Source of the DNA: Hydrogenispora ethanolica
Lineage (GTDB): Bacteria; Bacillota; UBA4882; UBA8346
Direction of reading: 5' to 3'
Length of the DNA stretch: 64,000 nt
Assembly: GCF_004340685.1 (NCBI RefSeq)
Contig: NZ_SLUN01000002.1
Coordinates: 186,001 to 250,000, forward strand
This document shows positions 34,803 to 42,715 of the stretch, one piece after another. The notes under the pieces are model-generated. The model was not told where the DNA came from. It ran no database searches and was given only the letters and a program-made list of their open reading frames with translations. Each line of letters starts with the position of its first letter. Position 1 is the stretch's first letter. A program made the position numbers and the translations under genes.

Positions 34803-35191
34803 CCATCCCTGGCATTCTGTCTGGCAACTAAGTGTAGGCTTCCGCTGACGACCGCAGTTTTTCATCCGCGAAAATATGCGTCGTCCGCCTTCATCCTTGA
34901 AGGCGGGTGCTGTTTCGAAAGAAAACGGCTGCAATCGATATTTGAGTTTAATGAGAATCCCCAAAAGACGAATGTCAAGCGTCTCCAGGAGGAAGACGGC
35001 GCCGCTTCTTTTCCAATGCAACGACATTATTCCCCTAGTATAGATGATTTGCGAAAATAACGAACGCTTTACCGTTTTTTCGCAAATTGTAATCATGTTC
35101 TTTGAAGATAATGTCGTTGCATAGGAGGATGAAAAATAGCGGTCGGGAACGGAAGCCATAACCTGGTTGCCAGGCAGAAGGCCAGGGATGG
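34803..35191. repeat. Large nested foldback element, about 390 bp
   Basis: The outer arms (about 62 bases each, 34803-34864 and 35130-35191) run from CCATCCCTGGC to GGCCAGGGATGG and are about 80% complementary. Inside, TGCAACGACATTAT (35016-35029) pairs with ATAATGTCGTTGCA (35108-35121). Within that, GATTTGCGAAAA pairs with TTTTCGCAAATTGTAATC. So three pairings are nested. No gene is seen in 34658-35452. It may be a non-autonomous mobile element or a structured RNA. Confidence 0.7.
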
Positions 35192-35452
35192 CGAAGACGT
35201 TCAAGAATCGGGAGAGTGAGGGTCTGGAACCGTGGGCCAAAGGAACAAACACCTAGAAAGTTCTTCTCTCTGAATTTCATATTCCCAAAAGGGCTCCGTT
35301 CCTCCCAAAATACTGCAAAAATGGTCAAACCGGCGGATCCGGGATATGGTATGCTGAATGGGATTTCCGGCCCGGGACGCTTCGGGGCGAGGCTTTTCGG
35401 CCTTGTGAAGCGGTAGGCCCGCGGTCGGCAAAACCTTGGGGAGGGACCGACC

Positions 35453-36274
35453 ATGAGTACCTTGGAGAACAGCCAGGCGCTGAAACAAGGACAATACGCC
35501 AACGCCAGCCGGTTTAACGCCCGGATCCAGCTCCACGCCCGTTGCGCCTCGAATCAATACCCCTGGCCGCTGTGGGTCTTCGATCAGCTGGAGAAGCGGC
35601 CGGGCATGAAAATTTTGGAGCTGGGCTGCGGCACGGGCCTGCTATGGCAGGTCAATGGCACGCGCATTCCGGCCGACTGGCAGATCACAGTCAGCGATTT
35701 TTCCGAAGGGATGTTGGCCGAGGCGCAAAAGAACTTGCAAGCGGTGCGCGCCGCCCTGGACTTCGCAGTGGTGGACGCCCAGAGCATTCCTCATCCGGAC
35801 CGGTCCTTTGACGCGGTCATCGCCAACCACCTGCTGTACCACCTGCCCGACCTGAACCGGGCTCTCGCCGAGATGGCGCGGGTCCTGAAAAGCGGCGGCA
35901 GTTTCTATGCCAGCACCATCGGGATGCGCAACATGCTAGAAATGAAAGAACTGGTCCGGGAGTTCACCGGGAATGACAATTACCAGGCGGTCCTGGGCAT
36001 GGTGGAAAGCAATTTTTCCCTGGACAACGGCGCGGCCCATCTGGGACCGCACTTCCCGGCGGTGCGGATCGCCCGCTATGAAAATTCCCTGGTCATCAAC
36101 GATCCGGAGCTGCTGACGGAGTACATCCTCTCCTGCAATGACCTGCGCCCCGGCGTGGTGGTGCTGGAGGCGGCGCGCGCCGAAGCGTTCAAGCAATATG
36201 CGGCCGGATTGATTCAGGCCCGGGGCCCGCTCAGGATCACCACCGAATCGGGGATGTTCATCTGCGGCAAATGA
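35453..36274 (+). CDS. Class I SAM-dependent methyltransferase
   Basis: A 273-residue protein with GGGGAGGG before the ATG. Motif I is ILELGCGTGLLW (about 54-65), the acidic residue after strand 2 is in VSDFSEGML, and motif III-IV is DAQSIPHPDRSFDAVIANHLLYHLPDLNRAL. A C-terminal helical domain follows. This is the general UbiE/methyltransferase-11 type acting on a small molecule; the substrate is not readable. It stands alone and is convergent with the aminotransferase gene across array D. Confidence 0.88.
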   Translation: MSTLENSQALKQGQYANASRFNARIQLHARCASNQYPWPLWVFDQLEKRPGMKILELGCGTGLLWQVNGTRIPADWQITVSDFSEGMLAEAQKNLQAVRAALDFAVVDAQSIPHPDRSFDAVIANHLLYHLPDLNRALAEMARVLKSGGSFYASTIGMRNMLEMKELVREFTGNDNYQAVLGMVESNFSLDNGAAHLGPHFPAVRIARYENSLVINDPELLTEYILSCNDLRPGVVVLEAARAEAFKQYAAGLIQARGPLRITTESGMFICGK

Positions 36275-36304
36275 CAGCGGGCCTTCCGCCCCGGCTTCAT
36301 CCCA

Positions 36305-36556
36305 AAGGTCGATCTGGAACGACTGAAGAACGATCTGGAATCACCAAAGATCGATCTGGAATGACCGAAGATCGATCTTGAACCACAAAAGATCGATCTT
36401 GAATGGCTGAAGATCGATCTGGAGCTACAAAAGATCGATCATGAATGACTGAAGATCGATCTTGAGCCACAGAAGATTGATCTGGAATGACTGAAGTACG
36501 ATCCGGAATCACCAAAGATCGATCTTGGATAACCCAAGAGCGATCCGGAACGGCCG
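36305..36556. repeat. 21-bp tandem array D (12 units)
   Basis: Twelve units of exactly 21 bp, 252 bp in all, with no insertion or deletion. The core AAGATCGATCTGGAATGAC is repeated with few changes and includes the palindrome AGATCGATCT. On the minus strand the units read as heptapeptides such as V-I-P-D-R-S-S. It fills the convergent space between the methyltransferase and aminotransferase genes. Confidence 0.92.
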
Positions 36557-36592
36557 GAGCGGGACCGGCGGCGACGGCAGGAGGAACTTGCC

Positions 36593-37792
36593 TTAGTGGG
36601 CCGCTGGATTCAGCATTTGCCGCAGGACTTTGCCCAGCCGCCGGATGCCCTCGGCGATCCGCTCTTCCGTCATATTGGAGAAGTTCAGACGCATGGTATT
36701 TTCCATGCCGCCGTTGGGGAAAAAGGCGCCGCCCGGCACGAACGCCACCTGATGCTCCAGACAGACGGTCAGGATATCCCGGGCATTGAGGCAGGACGGC
36801 AGCTCAACCCAGATGAACAGCCCGCCGTGGGGTTGGGTGTAGCGGATCTCCGCCGGAAACTCCTTCGCCATACACCGCAGCATGATGTCGCGCCGCTTTT
36901 TATAGGTAGCCTTGATGATTTCGACATTGGCGTCAAAATCGTAACTATCCAGGAATTTGGAGATCGTCCGTTGGCTTAGGGACGAGGTGTGCAGGTCGGC
37001 GCTTTGCTTGACCAGGATATATTTTTCCAGGATCGATTCCTCCGCCGCCACCCAGCCCACCCGCAAGCCGGGACAGAAGGTTTTGGAGAAGGTGCCAAAA
37101 CAGATGACCTGCCCCTTGCGGTCCATGGATTTCAGGGAAGGCAGCAGCTCGCCTTCGTAGCGCAATTCGCCGTAGGGATTATCCTCGATCACCGCGATAT
37201 CGTAGCGGCTGACCGCGTCCATGAATTGGCGGCGCCGCTCGGCCGACCAGGAGATGCCGGTGGGATTCTGGAAGTCCGGCACCACATAGACGAGCTTCAG
37301 CCGGTCGGTGGTGGCCAGCAGCCGTTCCAGCTCGGCAGTGATCATTCCCTCGGAGTCGGTCGGAACCTCCACAAAGCGCGGCCGGAAGACCCGGAAGGCA
37401 TTGATGGCCGCCAGATACATCGGCTTCTCGCAAAGCACCGCGTCCCCTTCATTCAGGAAAACCTTGCCGGAGAGGTCCAATCCCTGCTGCGAACCGTTGG
37501 TGATCAGGATATTGCGCGCGGCGAAGGCGGTTTTGAACTTCCGGTTCATCCGTTCGGCAATCTGGGCGCGCAATGGCGCGAAACCTTCGGTGGTGCTGTA
37601 CTGCAGCGCCTGGCCGCCGGCCTCCTCCAGCACGGCCTGGGTGGTGGCGGCCATCGCGCTGACGGGAAACAATTCCGGAGCCGGATTTCCGCCGGCGAGC
37701 GAGATGATCGCCTCATCCTCGGTGACTTTCAGCATTTCCCGGATCTCCGAGGGTCGCAGGTGCTCCATCCGCTGGGCAAACTGAATCATCAT
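36593..37792 (-). CDS. PLP-dependent aminotransferase (class I, LysN-like)
   Basis: A 399-residue aminotransferase with no DNA-binding domain. YSTTEGFAPLRAQIAERM, TNGSQQGLDLSGKVFL, VVPDFQNPTG and the cofactor-lysine region CFGTFSKTFCPGLRVGW are the fold-type I signatures. It resembles 2-aminoadipate or aromatic/branched-chain aminotransferases. It lies 48 bases after the MocR gene in the same direction, with GAGGAGGGG before its ATG. Its sequence is closely parallel to the MocR C-terminal domain, so the two probably share a ligand type. Confidence 0.92.
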   Translation of the reverse strand: MMIQFAQRMEHLRPSEIREMLKVTEDEAIISLAGGNPAPELFPVSAMAATTQAVLEEAGGQALQYSTTEGFAPLRAQIAERMNRKFKTAFAARNILITNGSQQGLDLSGKVFLNEGDAVLCEKPMYLAAINAFRVFRPRFVEVPTDSEGMITAELERLLATTDRLKLVYVVPDFQNPTGISWSAERRRQFMDAVSRYDIAVIEDNPYGELRYEGELLPSLKSMDRKGQVICFGTFSKTFCPGLRVGWVAAEESILEKYILVKQSADLHTSSLSQRTISKFLDSYDFDANVEIIKATYKKRRDIMLRCMAKEFPAEIRYTQPHGGLFIWVELPSCLNARDILTVCLEHQVAFVPGGAFFPNGGMENTMRLNFSNMTEERIAEGIRRLGKVLRQMLNPAAH

Positions 37793-37840
37793 TACCCCTC
37801 CTCAAATATTTTTATGTTACCACAAGAAACCCCTGGTGGG

Positions 37841-39355
37841 TCATAAGATGGGCCGAATCTCCCCCTCCGGTTCTCCCATTCCAGCGGAGTCCCGGCCCAG
37901 CAACTCCTGGATCGCCCCCATCAGCCGCCGGACGCCGGGCTCGATCTGCTCCGGCGCCGGCGAGGCGAAGCTGAGCCGGATGGAATTCTGGCCGCCGCCG
38001 GCGGGATAAAAGATATGGCCGGGCACGAAGACGACCCCCTCTTCCTGGGCCTTGGCGACCAGCGCCGCCTGGTCCAGCGAGTCCGGCAGCCGGCACCAGA
38101 AATACAGGCCGCCCTCGGGCGGGAACCACTCGACGGCTTTCAGACCGTGCCGCTTGAGCGCCGCCACCATCCGGTCGCGGCTGCGGCGGTTGGCGTCGCG
38201 GACCGCCCGGACCTGCCCGGCGTAGACGCCCCGGCGCAGAAAATCGTCCATGATCCATTGGGCCAGGCTGTTGGTGTGCAGGTCGGCGATTTGCTTGGCC
38301 AAGACGTATTGGCGGACTAACGGCCGGGCGGCGGCGACCCAACCGACGCGCAGGCCGGGAAAGAGCACTTTGGAGAAGGAACTCAAGTAAATCACGTGGT
38401 CATGCTGGTCCAGCGCCTTCAGGGAAGGGAGCGCCCGGCCGTCGTAGCGCAGCTCGGCATAGGCGTCATCCTCGATCACTGGCACGTGGTATTGATAGGC
38501 GAGGTCCAGGAGCTGGCGCCGGCGCTCCAGGGACAGCACCGAACCCGAGGGATTCTGAAAGGTCGGGACCGAATAAATGAATTTGGGCTTATACCGTTCC
38601 AGCAAAGGTTGGAGCCGGTCGACCCGCATGCCGTCCCGGTCGCTGGGTACGCCGATGATCCGGGCTCCGGCGGCCTGAAAGATCTGCAGGGCCCCGAAGA
38701 AGGTGGGTTCTTCGACGATCACCCGGTCCCCGGGATCCAGCAGGATGCGGGCGGCCAGATCGATTCCCTGCTGCGAACCGGCCAGCACCATGACCTCTTC
38801 CGGGGTGGCCGGAATGCCCCGGCCTTCCATCAGCCGGCACAGGCTCTCCCGCAAGGGCAGGTGTCCCTCGGTGGCGCTATACTGCAGCGCGGTGCTGCCG
38901 TAATCGCGCAGGATCCGTTTTTGCGTCTCCAACAGCTCCGCCACGGGGTCGCAGCCGGTGGCGGAGAAACCGGCGGCAAAGGAGATCAGATCGGAACGGT
39001 TGGCCAGCTTGAGCACGTTGCTGACCAGCGGCTGCTGCATCCGGGCGGCACTTTCGCTGAGGAGCTGGCGCCACTCCAACGGGACGGCGGGGTTGACCGC
39101 CGCTCCCGGCGCGGCGCAGTCGGACGCGACCACGGTCCCTTGGCCGACGCGCGACTCGATCAGCGCATCGGCCCGCAGGTCCCGGTAAGCATTGAGGACC
39201 GTGGTCCGATTGACGCCCAAGGTATCGGCCAGCTTGCGCTCGGGAGGCAACCGGTAACCCGGCGGCAGCGCCCCCGACAGGATGAAAGCGCGGATCTGAT
39301 TGCGAATCTGTTTATAGACCGGAACCGAGCCGGCTCTGTCAATTTCGATATTCAT
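37841..39355 (-). CDS. MocR-family regulator (GntR plus aminotransferase domain)
   Basis: The ATG at 39355 after GGAGGATGGTGG gives 504 residues. Residues 1-75 are a GntR winged helix (VPVYKQIRNQIRAFILSGALPPGYRLP, then LADTLGVNRTTVLNAYRDL). From about 115 on it is an aminotransferase-fold domain with the lysine in LSSFSKVLFPGLRVGW. MocR proteins sense PLP or an amino acid adduct of it and activate a nearby gene. The aminotransferase gene downstream is the likely target, and repeated ATCAACCAATT boxes lie in its own upstream region. Confidence 0.93.
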   Translation of the reverse strand: MNIEIDRAGSVPVYKQIRNQIRAFILSGALPPGYRLPPERKLADTLGVNRTTVLNAYRDLRADALIESRVGQGTVVASDCAAPGAAVNPAVPLEWRQLLSESAARMQQPLVSNVLKLANRSDLISFAAGFSATGCDPVAELLETQKRILRDYGSTALQYSATEGHLPLRESLCRLMEGRGIPATPEEVMVLAGSQQGIDLAARILLDPGDRVIVEEPTFFGALQIFQAAGARIIGVPSDRDGMRVDRLQPLLERYKPKFIYSVPTFQNPSGSVLSLERRRQLLDLAYQYHVPVIEDDAYAELRYDGRALPSLKALDQHDHVIYLSSFSKVLFPGLRVGWVAAARPLVRQYVLAKQIADLHTNSLAQWIMDDFLRRGVYAGQVRAVRDANRRSRDRMVAALKRHGLKAVEWFPPEGGLYFWCRLPDSLDQAALVAKAQEEGVVFVPGHIFYPAGGGQNSIRLSFASPAPEQIEPGVRRLMGAIQELLGRDSAGMGEPEGEIRPIL

Positions 39356-39419
39356 TGGACCACCATCCTCCAAATGGTTATGCCTGGGGCAGCGCTTGAA
39401 AGTCCGGAGCAAGAATGGT

Positions 39420-39494
39420 ATCAACCAATTTCATTCTAACAGATTTAAAAACGAAAGAAACCACCAATTGGACCGTGAATGGAATCAACCAATT
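39420..39494. promoter_or_regulatory. Repeated ACCAATT boxes upstream of the MocR gene
   Basis: ATCAACCAATT occurs at 39420-39430 and again at 39484-39494, 64 bases apart (about six helical turns). A related CCACCAATTGG lies at 39461-39471. MocR regulators such as GabR and PdxR bind direct repeats near their own promoters, so these are candidate sites. The repeats are seen; binding is inferred. Confidence 0.55.
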
Positions 39495-39660
39495 TTCCAA
39501 TGCCCGGAAATCCCGCATGGTTCGCTGGGTCTTCCCGGCGATAACAGCCGCCCCGCGGCGGCATCCCCCGGCGGGGCGGATCCGGACGGATCCTAGGCAG
39601 AGGGCCAGGGGAGCATTGTAACCATCGTATGAAAACGTAAGAAAATTATGGAAAAATGAG

Positions 39661-39716
39661 TTGACAGATATTCGCTGGGGGACTACAATAAAGAAAGTTA
39701 GTAAATACTCACTAAC
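39661..39716 (+). promoter_or_regulatory. Promoter and TetR-type operator of the HgdB-like operon
   Basis: TTGACA (39661-39666) and TACAAT (39684-39689) are 17 bases apart, an almost ideal sigma-A promoter. GTTAGTAAATACTCACTAAC (39697-39716) follows at the expected transcription start; its GTTAGT and ACTAAC arms form a TetR/AcrR-type palindrome. The first gene of the operon encodes a TetR protein, so autorepression is likely. Between the MocR boxes and this promoter no gene is seen. Confidence 0.8.
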
Positions 39717-39816
39717 TATATAAGTTGCAATCAATTTTTGAGTAAGCTCTTCCAACCGTGAGAGAGGCTAGGAAAGGGCAAATTATGGTATTTATTTCAA
39801 CTTATGAATCAAGGAA

Positions 39817-39862
39817 ATATGTTGCAATGAATTTGAAGGTACCAAAACTGATTGCAACATAT
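39817..39862 (+). promoter_or_regulatory. Perfect 12-bp inverted repeat in the tetR leader
   Basis: ATATGTTGCAAT (39817-39828) and ATTGCAACATAT (39851-39862) are perfect complements separated by 22 bases, ending 19 bases before the tetR ATG. A related AAGTTGCAATCAA lies at 39722-39734. The repeat could be a leader RNA hairpin or a second protein site. Confidence 0.55.
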
Positions 39863-39881
39863 GGAATCGAGAGGTGCCGCG

Positions 39882-40526
39882 ATGGGCAAGAAAGAACTTA
39901 CCAAGCAGCGGATCATCGATACCGCCATCAAACTCATTTCCAGCCATGGCTTTAATGCCACGACCACCGCGCTGATCGCCAAGGAACTTGGACTGTCGGA
40001 GGCGATCATCTTCAAATATTACGGCGACAAGCAGAATCTGCTACGACACATCGGCAAGCTGGCCGCGGACCAAATCTTTGAGAATATTGCCCTGATCCCC
40101 TTTTTGAAAAATGTGGAGGCCGCCAAGGAGTACCCGTTACGGGAGTTCCTCCGGTCGATCGCCCTGGAACGGTTGGAATTTGTCGAGCAGAACTTCGAGC
40201 TGATCAAGATTCTCATGGTGGAGATGCAATACAGCGAAGATTTGCTCCAATTGGCCCAAAAAAGGGTGTATGCCAAAGCCTATGAGGCGGCCGGGGCGAT
40301 CCAGCAGATCTTCGCGGCCAAGACGGGAATCTCGGAACAGCGGGCCCGGGTGATCTTCCGGATGTGGCTCGGCGCGTTTCTTTCCATCGTAATTCAAAAA
40401 TTTCTATTGCAAGTGGAGTTTCAACCGGGCGAGATCGACGCGGAACTGGAAGATGTGCTGGATGCCATCGAAAGTCTGGTCGAGCTGTCGGGACCCGCGG
40501 ACTCCCAAGGAGGGAACCGGCCATGA
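39882..40526 (+). CDS. TetR-family regulator
   Basis: The ATG at 39882 (GAGAGG upstream) gives 214 residues. The helix-turn-helix (TKQRIIDTAIKLISSHGFNATTTALIAKELGLSEAIIFKYYGDK) is canonical. The C-terminal helices form the ligand pocket, unknown here; acyl-CoA or fatty-acid-like ligands would suit the downstream enzyme genes. Its stop overlaps the next start by four bases (ATGA), tying it tightly to the HgdB-like genes. The operator at 39697 supports autoregulation of the whole operon. Confidence 0.92.
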   Translation: MGKKELTKQRIIDTAIKLISSHGFNATTTALIAKELGLSEAIIFKYYGDKQNLLRHIGKLAADQIFENIALIPFLKNVEAAKEYPLREFLRSIALERLEFVEQNFELIKILMVEMQYSEDLLQLAQKRVYAKAYEAAGAIQQIFAAKTGISEQRARVIFRMWLGAFLSIVIQKFLLQVEFQPGEIDAELEDVLDAIESLVELSGPADSQGGNRP

Positions 40527-41509
40527 AAGTCGGCCTGCCGTCGGCTTTGGTCAACCCGTATTACATCACGTTCTGGCGGACCTTCTTTCAGGAACTGGGG
40601 CTGGAAGTGGTGGAGACCGGCCAGACCACCAAGGAGCTGCTGAATAAGGGAGTCCGTTGCGCGGTCCCCGATATCTGCGTACCGATCAAGATTTACACCG
40701 GGCATGTGGTGGAACTGCTCGAGCAAGGGGTCGATTGGGTTTATATTCCGCGTTTCGTGTCCATTCGCAAGGGGGACTCGTTTTGCCCCAAGTTTCTGGG
40801 CCTGCCGGACATGCTGCGGGCCACGGTCCCGGGCCTGGAAGAGCGGCTGCTCACGCACCACATCCATTCGGAAACCGACAATATTGCGAGCCGTGAGAAT
40901 TATTGGCAGATCGGCAAACGCTTCAGCGACCGGCCGGAGCGGATTCGGGCCGCCATCCGCCGGGGCGCCGAGAAGTGGCGGGAGTTCCGCAACCTTTGCT
41001 GCCTGGACGGATACCATTGCGATACGGCCAACGAAGCCGTGCTGAAGGCGGCCAATTTGAAAAGGCCCAAGCATTCCATACGCATCGGCGTGCTCGGCTA
41101 TGTTTACAACGTCTATGACCATTTTATCAGCATGAATATCATCAATCGCCTGGATAAGCTGGGAGCGGCGGCGGTCACTTTCGAGATGCTCAAGAGCAGC
41201 CAGGTGGAGAAACAGTTGCAACAATTCAGCAAGACGCTGTTTTGGACCTTCTCCAACAAATTGCTGGCCGGCGCCTATAGTTTTTTGGAGGATCCCAAGA
41301 TCGACGGCCTCATCCATGTCACGGCCTTCGGCTGCGGGCCCGACTCGTTCCTCGGCAAATGGCTGGAGCTGGATGCGGACCATTTTGAGAAACCGCTGCT
41401 CACGATCCGGGTGGACGAACACACCGGCGAAAATCACCTGCAAACCCGGGTGGAGGCGTTCGTCGACCTGATTGCCAGGCAGAAACGGGCAAGGGAGTGT
41501 GCCGGATGA
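40523..41509 (+). CDS. HgdB-like iron-sulfur protein, subunit 1 (2-hydroxyacyl-CoA dehydratase type)
   Basis: A 328-residue protein with AAGGAGGG before its ATG. It starts MKVGLPSALVNPYYITFW and carries cysteines in DICVPIK, DSFCPKF and AFGCGPDSF. This spacing matches the iron-sulfur ligands of HgdB/BcrC-type and DUF2229-type proteins. The two HgdB-like subunits and the activase that follows form the usual pattern of an enzyme driven by ATP-dependent single-electron transfer, such as 2-hydroxyacyl-CoA dehydratases, or the double-cubane proteins. The true reaction is unknown. Extra cysteines occur in NLCCLDGYHC. Confidence 0.8.
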   Translation: MKVGLPSALVNPYYITFWRTFFQELGLEVVETGQTTKELLNKGVRCAVPDICVPIKIYTGHVVELLEQGVDWVYIPRFVSIRKGDSFCPKFLGLPDMLRATVPGLEERLLTHHIHSETDNIASRENYWQIGKRFSDRPERIRAAIRRGAEKWREFRNLCCLDGYHCDTANEAVLKAANLKRPKHSIRIGVLGYVYNVYDHFISMNIINRLDKLGAAAVTFEMLKSSQVEKQLQQFSKTLFWTFSNKLLAGAYSFLEDPKIDGLIHVTAFGCGPDSFLGKWLELDADHFEKPLLTIRVDEHTGENHLQTRVEAFVDLIARQKRARECAG

Positions 41510-42600
41510 AAGTGACTTTCCCGTATATGGGGGCGGTGCTCATCTATGAAAAACTGCTCCAGCTGTTCGGCCACGAGGTGATCGTTCCGCCCCGTCCCAC
41601 CCAGCGCACCCTCGATCTCGGCGTGAAGTACAGCCCCGAATTCGCCTGCTTTCCCTACAAAGTCCTGCTGGGATCGTATATCGAAGCCATCGAAATGGGA
41701 GCGGACACGGTGGTTACCTCCGGCGGGAGCGGACCTTGCCGCGCCGGATTTTACGGGGAAGTTCACCGGAAGACTCTGCGGGAGCTGGGCTATGACGTAA
41801 ATTTCATCGTCTTCGACGATATCGGCCGCGATCCCCAGCTGTTCCTGCGCAACCTCCGCAAGGTCAAGGGGCGGGCTTCCTGGCCCCAGACTTGCAGGAA
41901 TGTCTGGACTGCCTACCAATTGGCCCGCGCCGTGGACCGGCTGCAACGGCTGGTGGAGGTCAAACGGGCCTACGAGTTGCAACCAAACTCCATCAATCTG
42001 GCTTTTGAGGCCATCGTCAGCCAGTTCCGCAGCCGGGGCAATACGCCGGCGGCCATCGCCGCGCTTTACCGGGCCGGCTTGGATAGGCTGAACGCGGTCC
42101 CCTGCCGGGAGATCCCGCAACGGCAGCGGATCCGGGTGGGGATCGTCGGTGAGATTTACGTGGTCATGGAGTCCTCGATCAATATGAATATCGCCCAAAC
42201 CCTGAATAAACTGGGATGCGAGGTTTCGCGGTCGATGTACATTTCGGACTGGGTCGACCATGCCGTCTGGCCGAAGATCTTCGCCCGCAAATCCGGCGCG
42301 CGGCTGGTGGAAAAGAGCGCCCCGTACCTGGAGATCGGAATTGGCGGCCACGAACGGCACAATATCGGCAATATCATCCAATACCGCGAAGCCGGTTTCG
42401 ACGGAGTCATTCATCTGATGCCTTTCGGCTGTCTGCCGGAGCTGGTCACCCAGAGTCTGATTCCCCGGATCGCCGAGGATTGGCAGATTCCCGTTCTGAC
42501 CCTGGCCCTGGATGAACAGAGCGGCCTGGCTAACAATCTCACCCGGGTGGAAGCTTTTGTGGAGCTTTTGCGGAGCGCGAAACGGAGTATGGCACTTTGA
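41506..42600 (+). CDS. HgdB-like iron-sulfur protein, subunit 2 (2-hydroxyacyl-CoA dehydratase type)
   Basis: A 364-residue paralogue of subunit 1 that overlaps it by four bases (ATGA). It starts MKVTFPYMGAVLIYEKLL and has the cysteine motifs EFACFPYKVLLG, GGSGPCRAGFYGEV and MPFGCLPELV, so a three-cysteine cluster site is complete. The end TRVEAFVELL mirrors TRVEAFVDLI of subunit 1. The pair could form a heterodimer with one cluster each. In many clostridia such domains are fused into one long DUF2229 protein with the activase; here they are separate genes. Confidence 0.8.
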   Translation: MKVTFPYMGAVLIYEKLLQLFGHEVIVPPRPTQRTLDLGVKYSPEFACFPYKVLLGSYIEAIEMGADTVVTSGGSGPCRAGFYGEVHRKTLRELGYDVNFIVFDDIGRDPQLFLRNLRKVKGRASWPQTCRNVWTAYQLARAVDRLQRLVEVKRAYELQPNSINLAFEAIVSQFRSRGNTPAAIAALYRAGLDRLNAVPCREIPQRQRIRVGIVGEIYVVMESSINMNIAQTLNKLGCEVSRSMYISDWVDHAVWPKIFARKSGARLVEKSAPYLEIGIGGHERHNIGNIIQYREAGFDGVIHLMPFGCLPELVTQSLIPRIAEDWQIPVLTLALDEQSGLANNLTRVEAFVELLRSAKRSMAL

Positions 42601-42677
42601 GAAAGCGTAAACGGCTTTGTTCGCGAAAAGCGCGGTGATGCGTTCGCGCTTTTCGTTCCAAACCCGTCAACGCTTTC
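42601..42677 (+). other. Nested intercistronic hairpin
   Basis: GAAAGCGT (42601-42608) pairs with ACGCTTTC (42670-42677), and inside CGAAAAGCGC (42624-42633) pairs with GCGCTTTTCG (42646-42655). It directly follows the subunit 2 stop and precedes the activase ribosome site. There is no T run, so it may set mRNA stability or stoichiometry rather than stop transcription. Confidence 0.6.
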
Positions 42678-42715
42678 GCACAATGCCGTAAAACCGCTTA
42701 AGGAGGAATTCGGTG

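Noticed and set aside
36297-36515. Heptapeptide-repeat protein encoded by array D (minus strand)
   Set aside because: The frame is open only because the repeat unit is a multiple of three without a stop. There is no ribosome site or non-repeat domain, and sister array E is closed by stops on both strands. The same holds for frames in arrays A, B and C.
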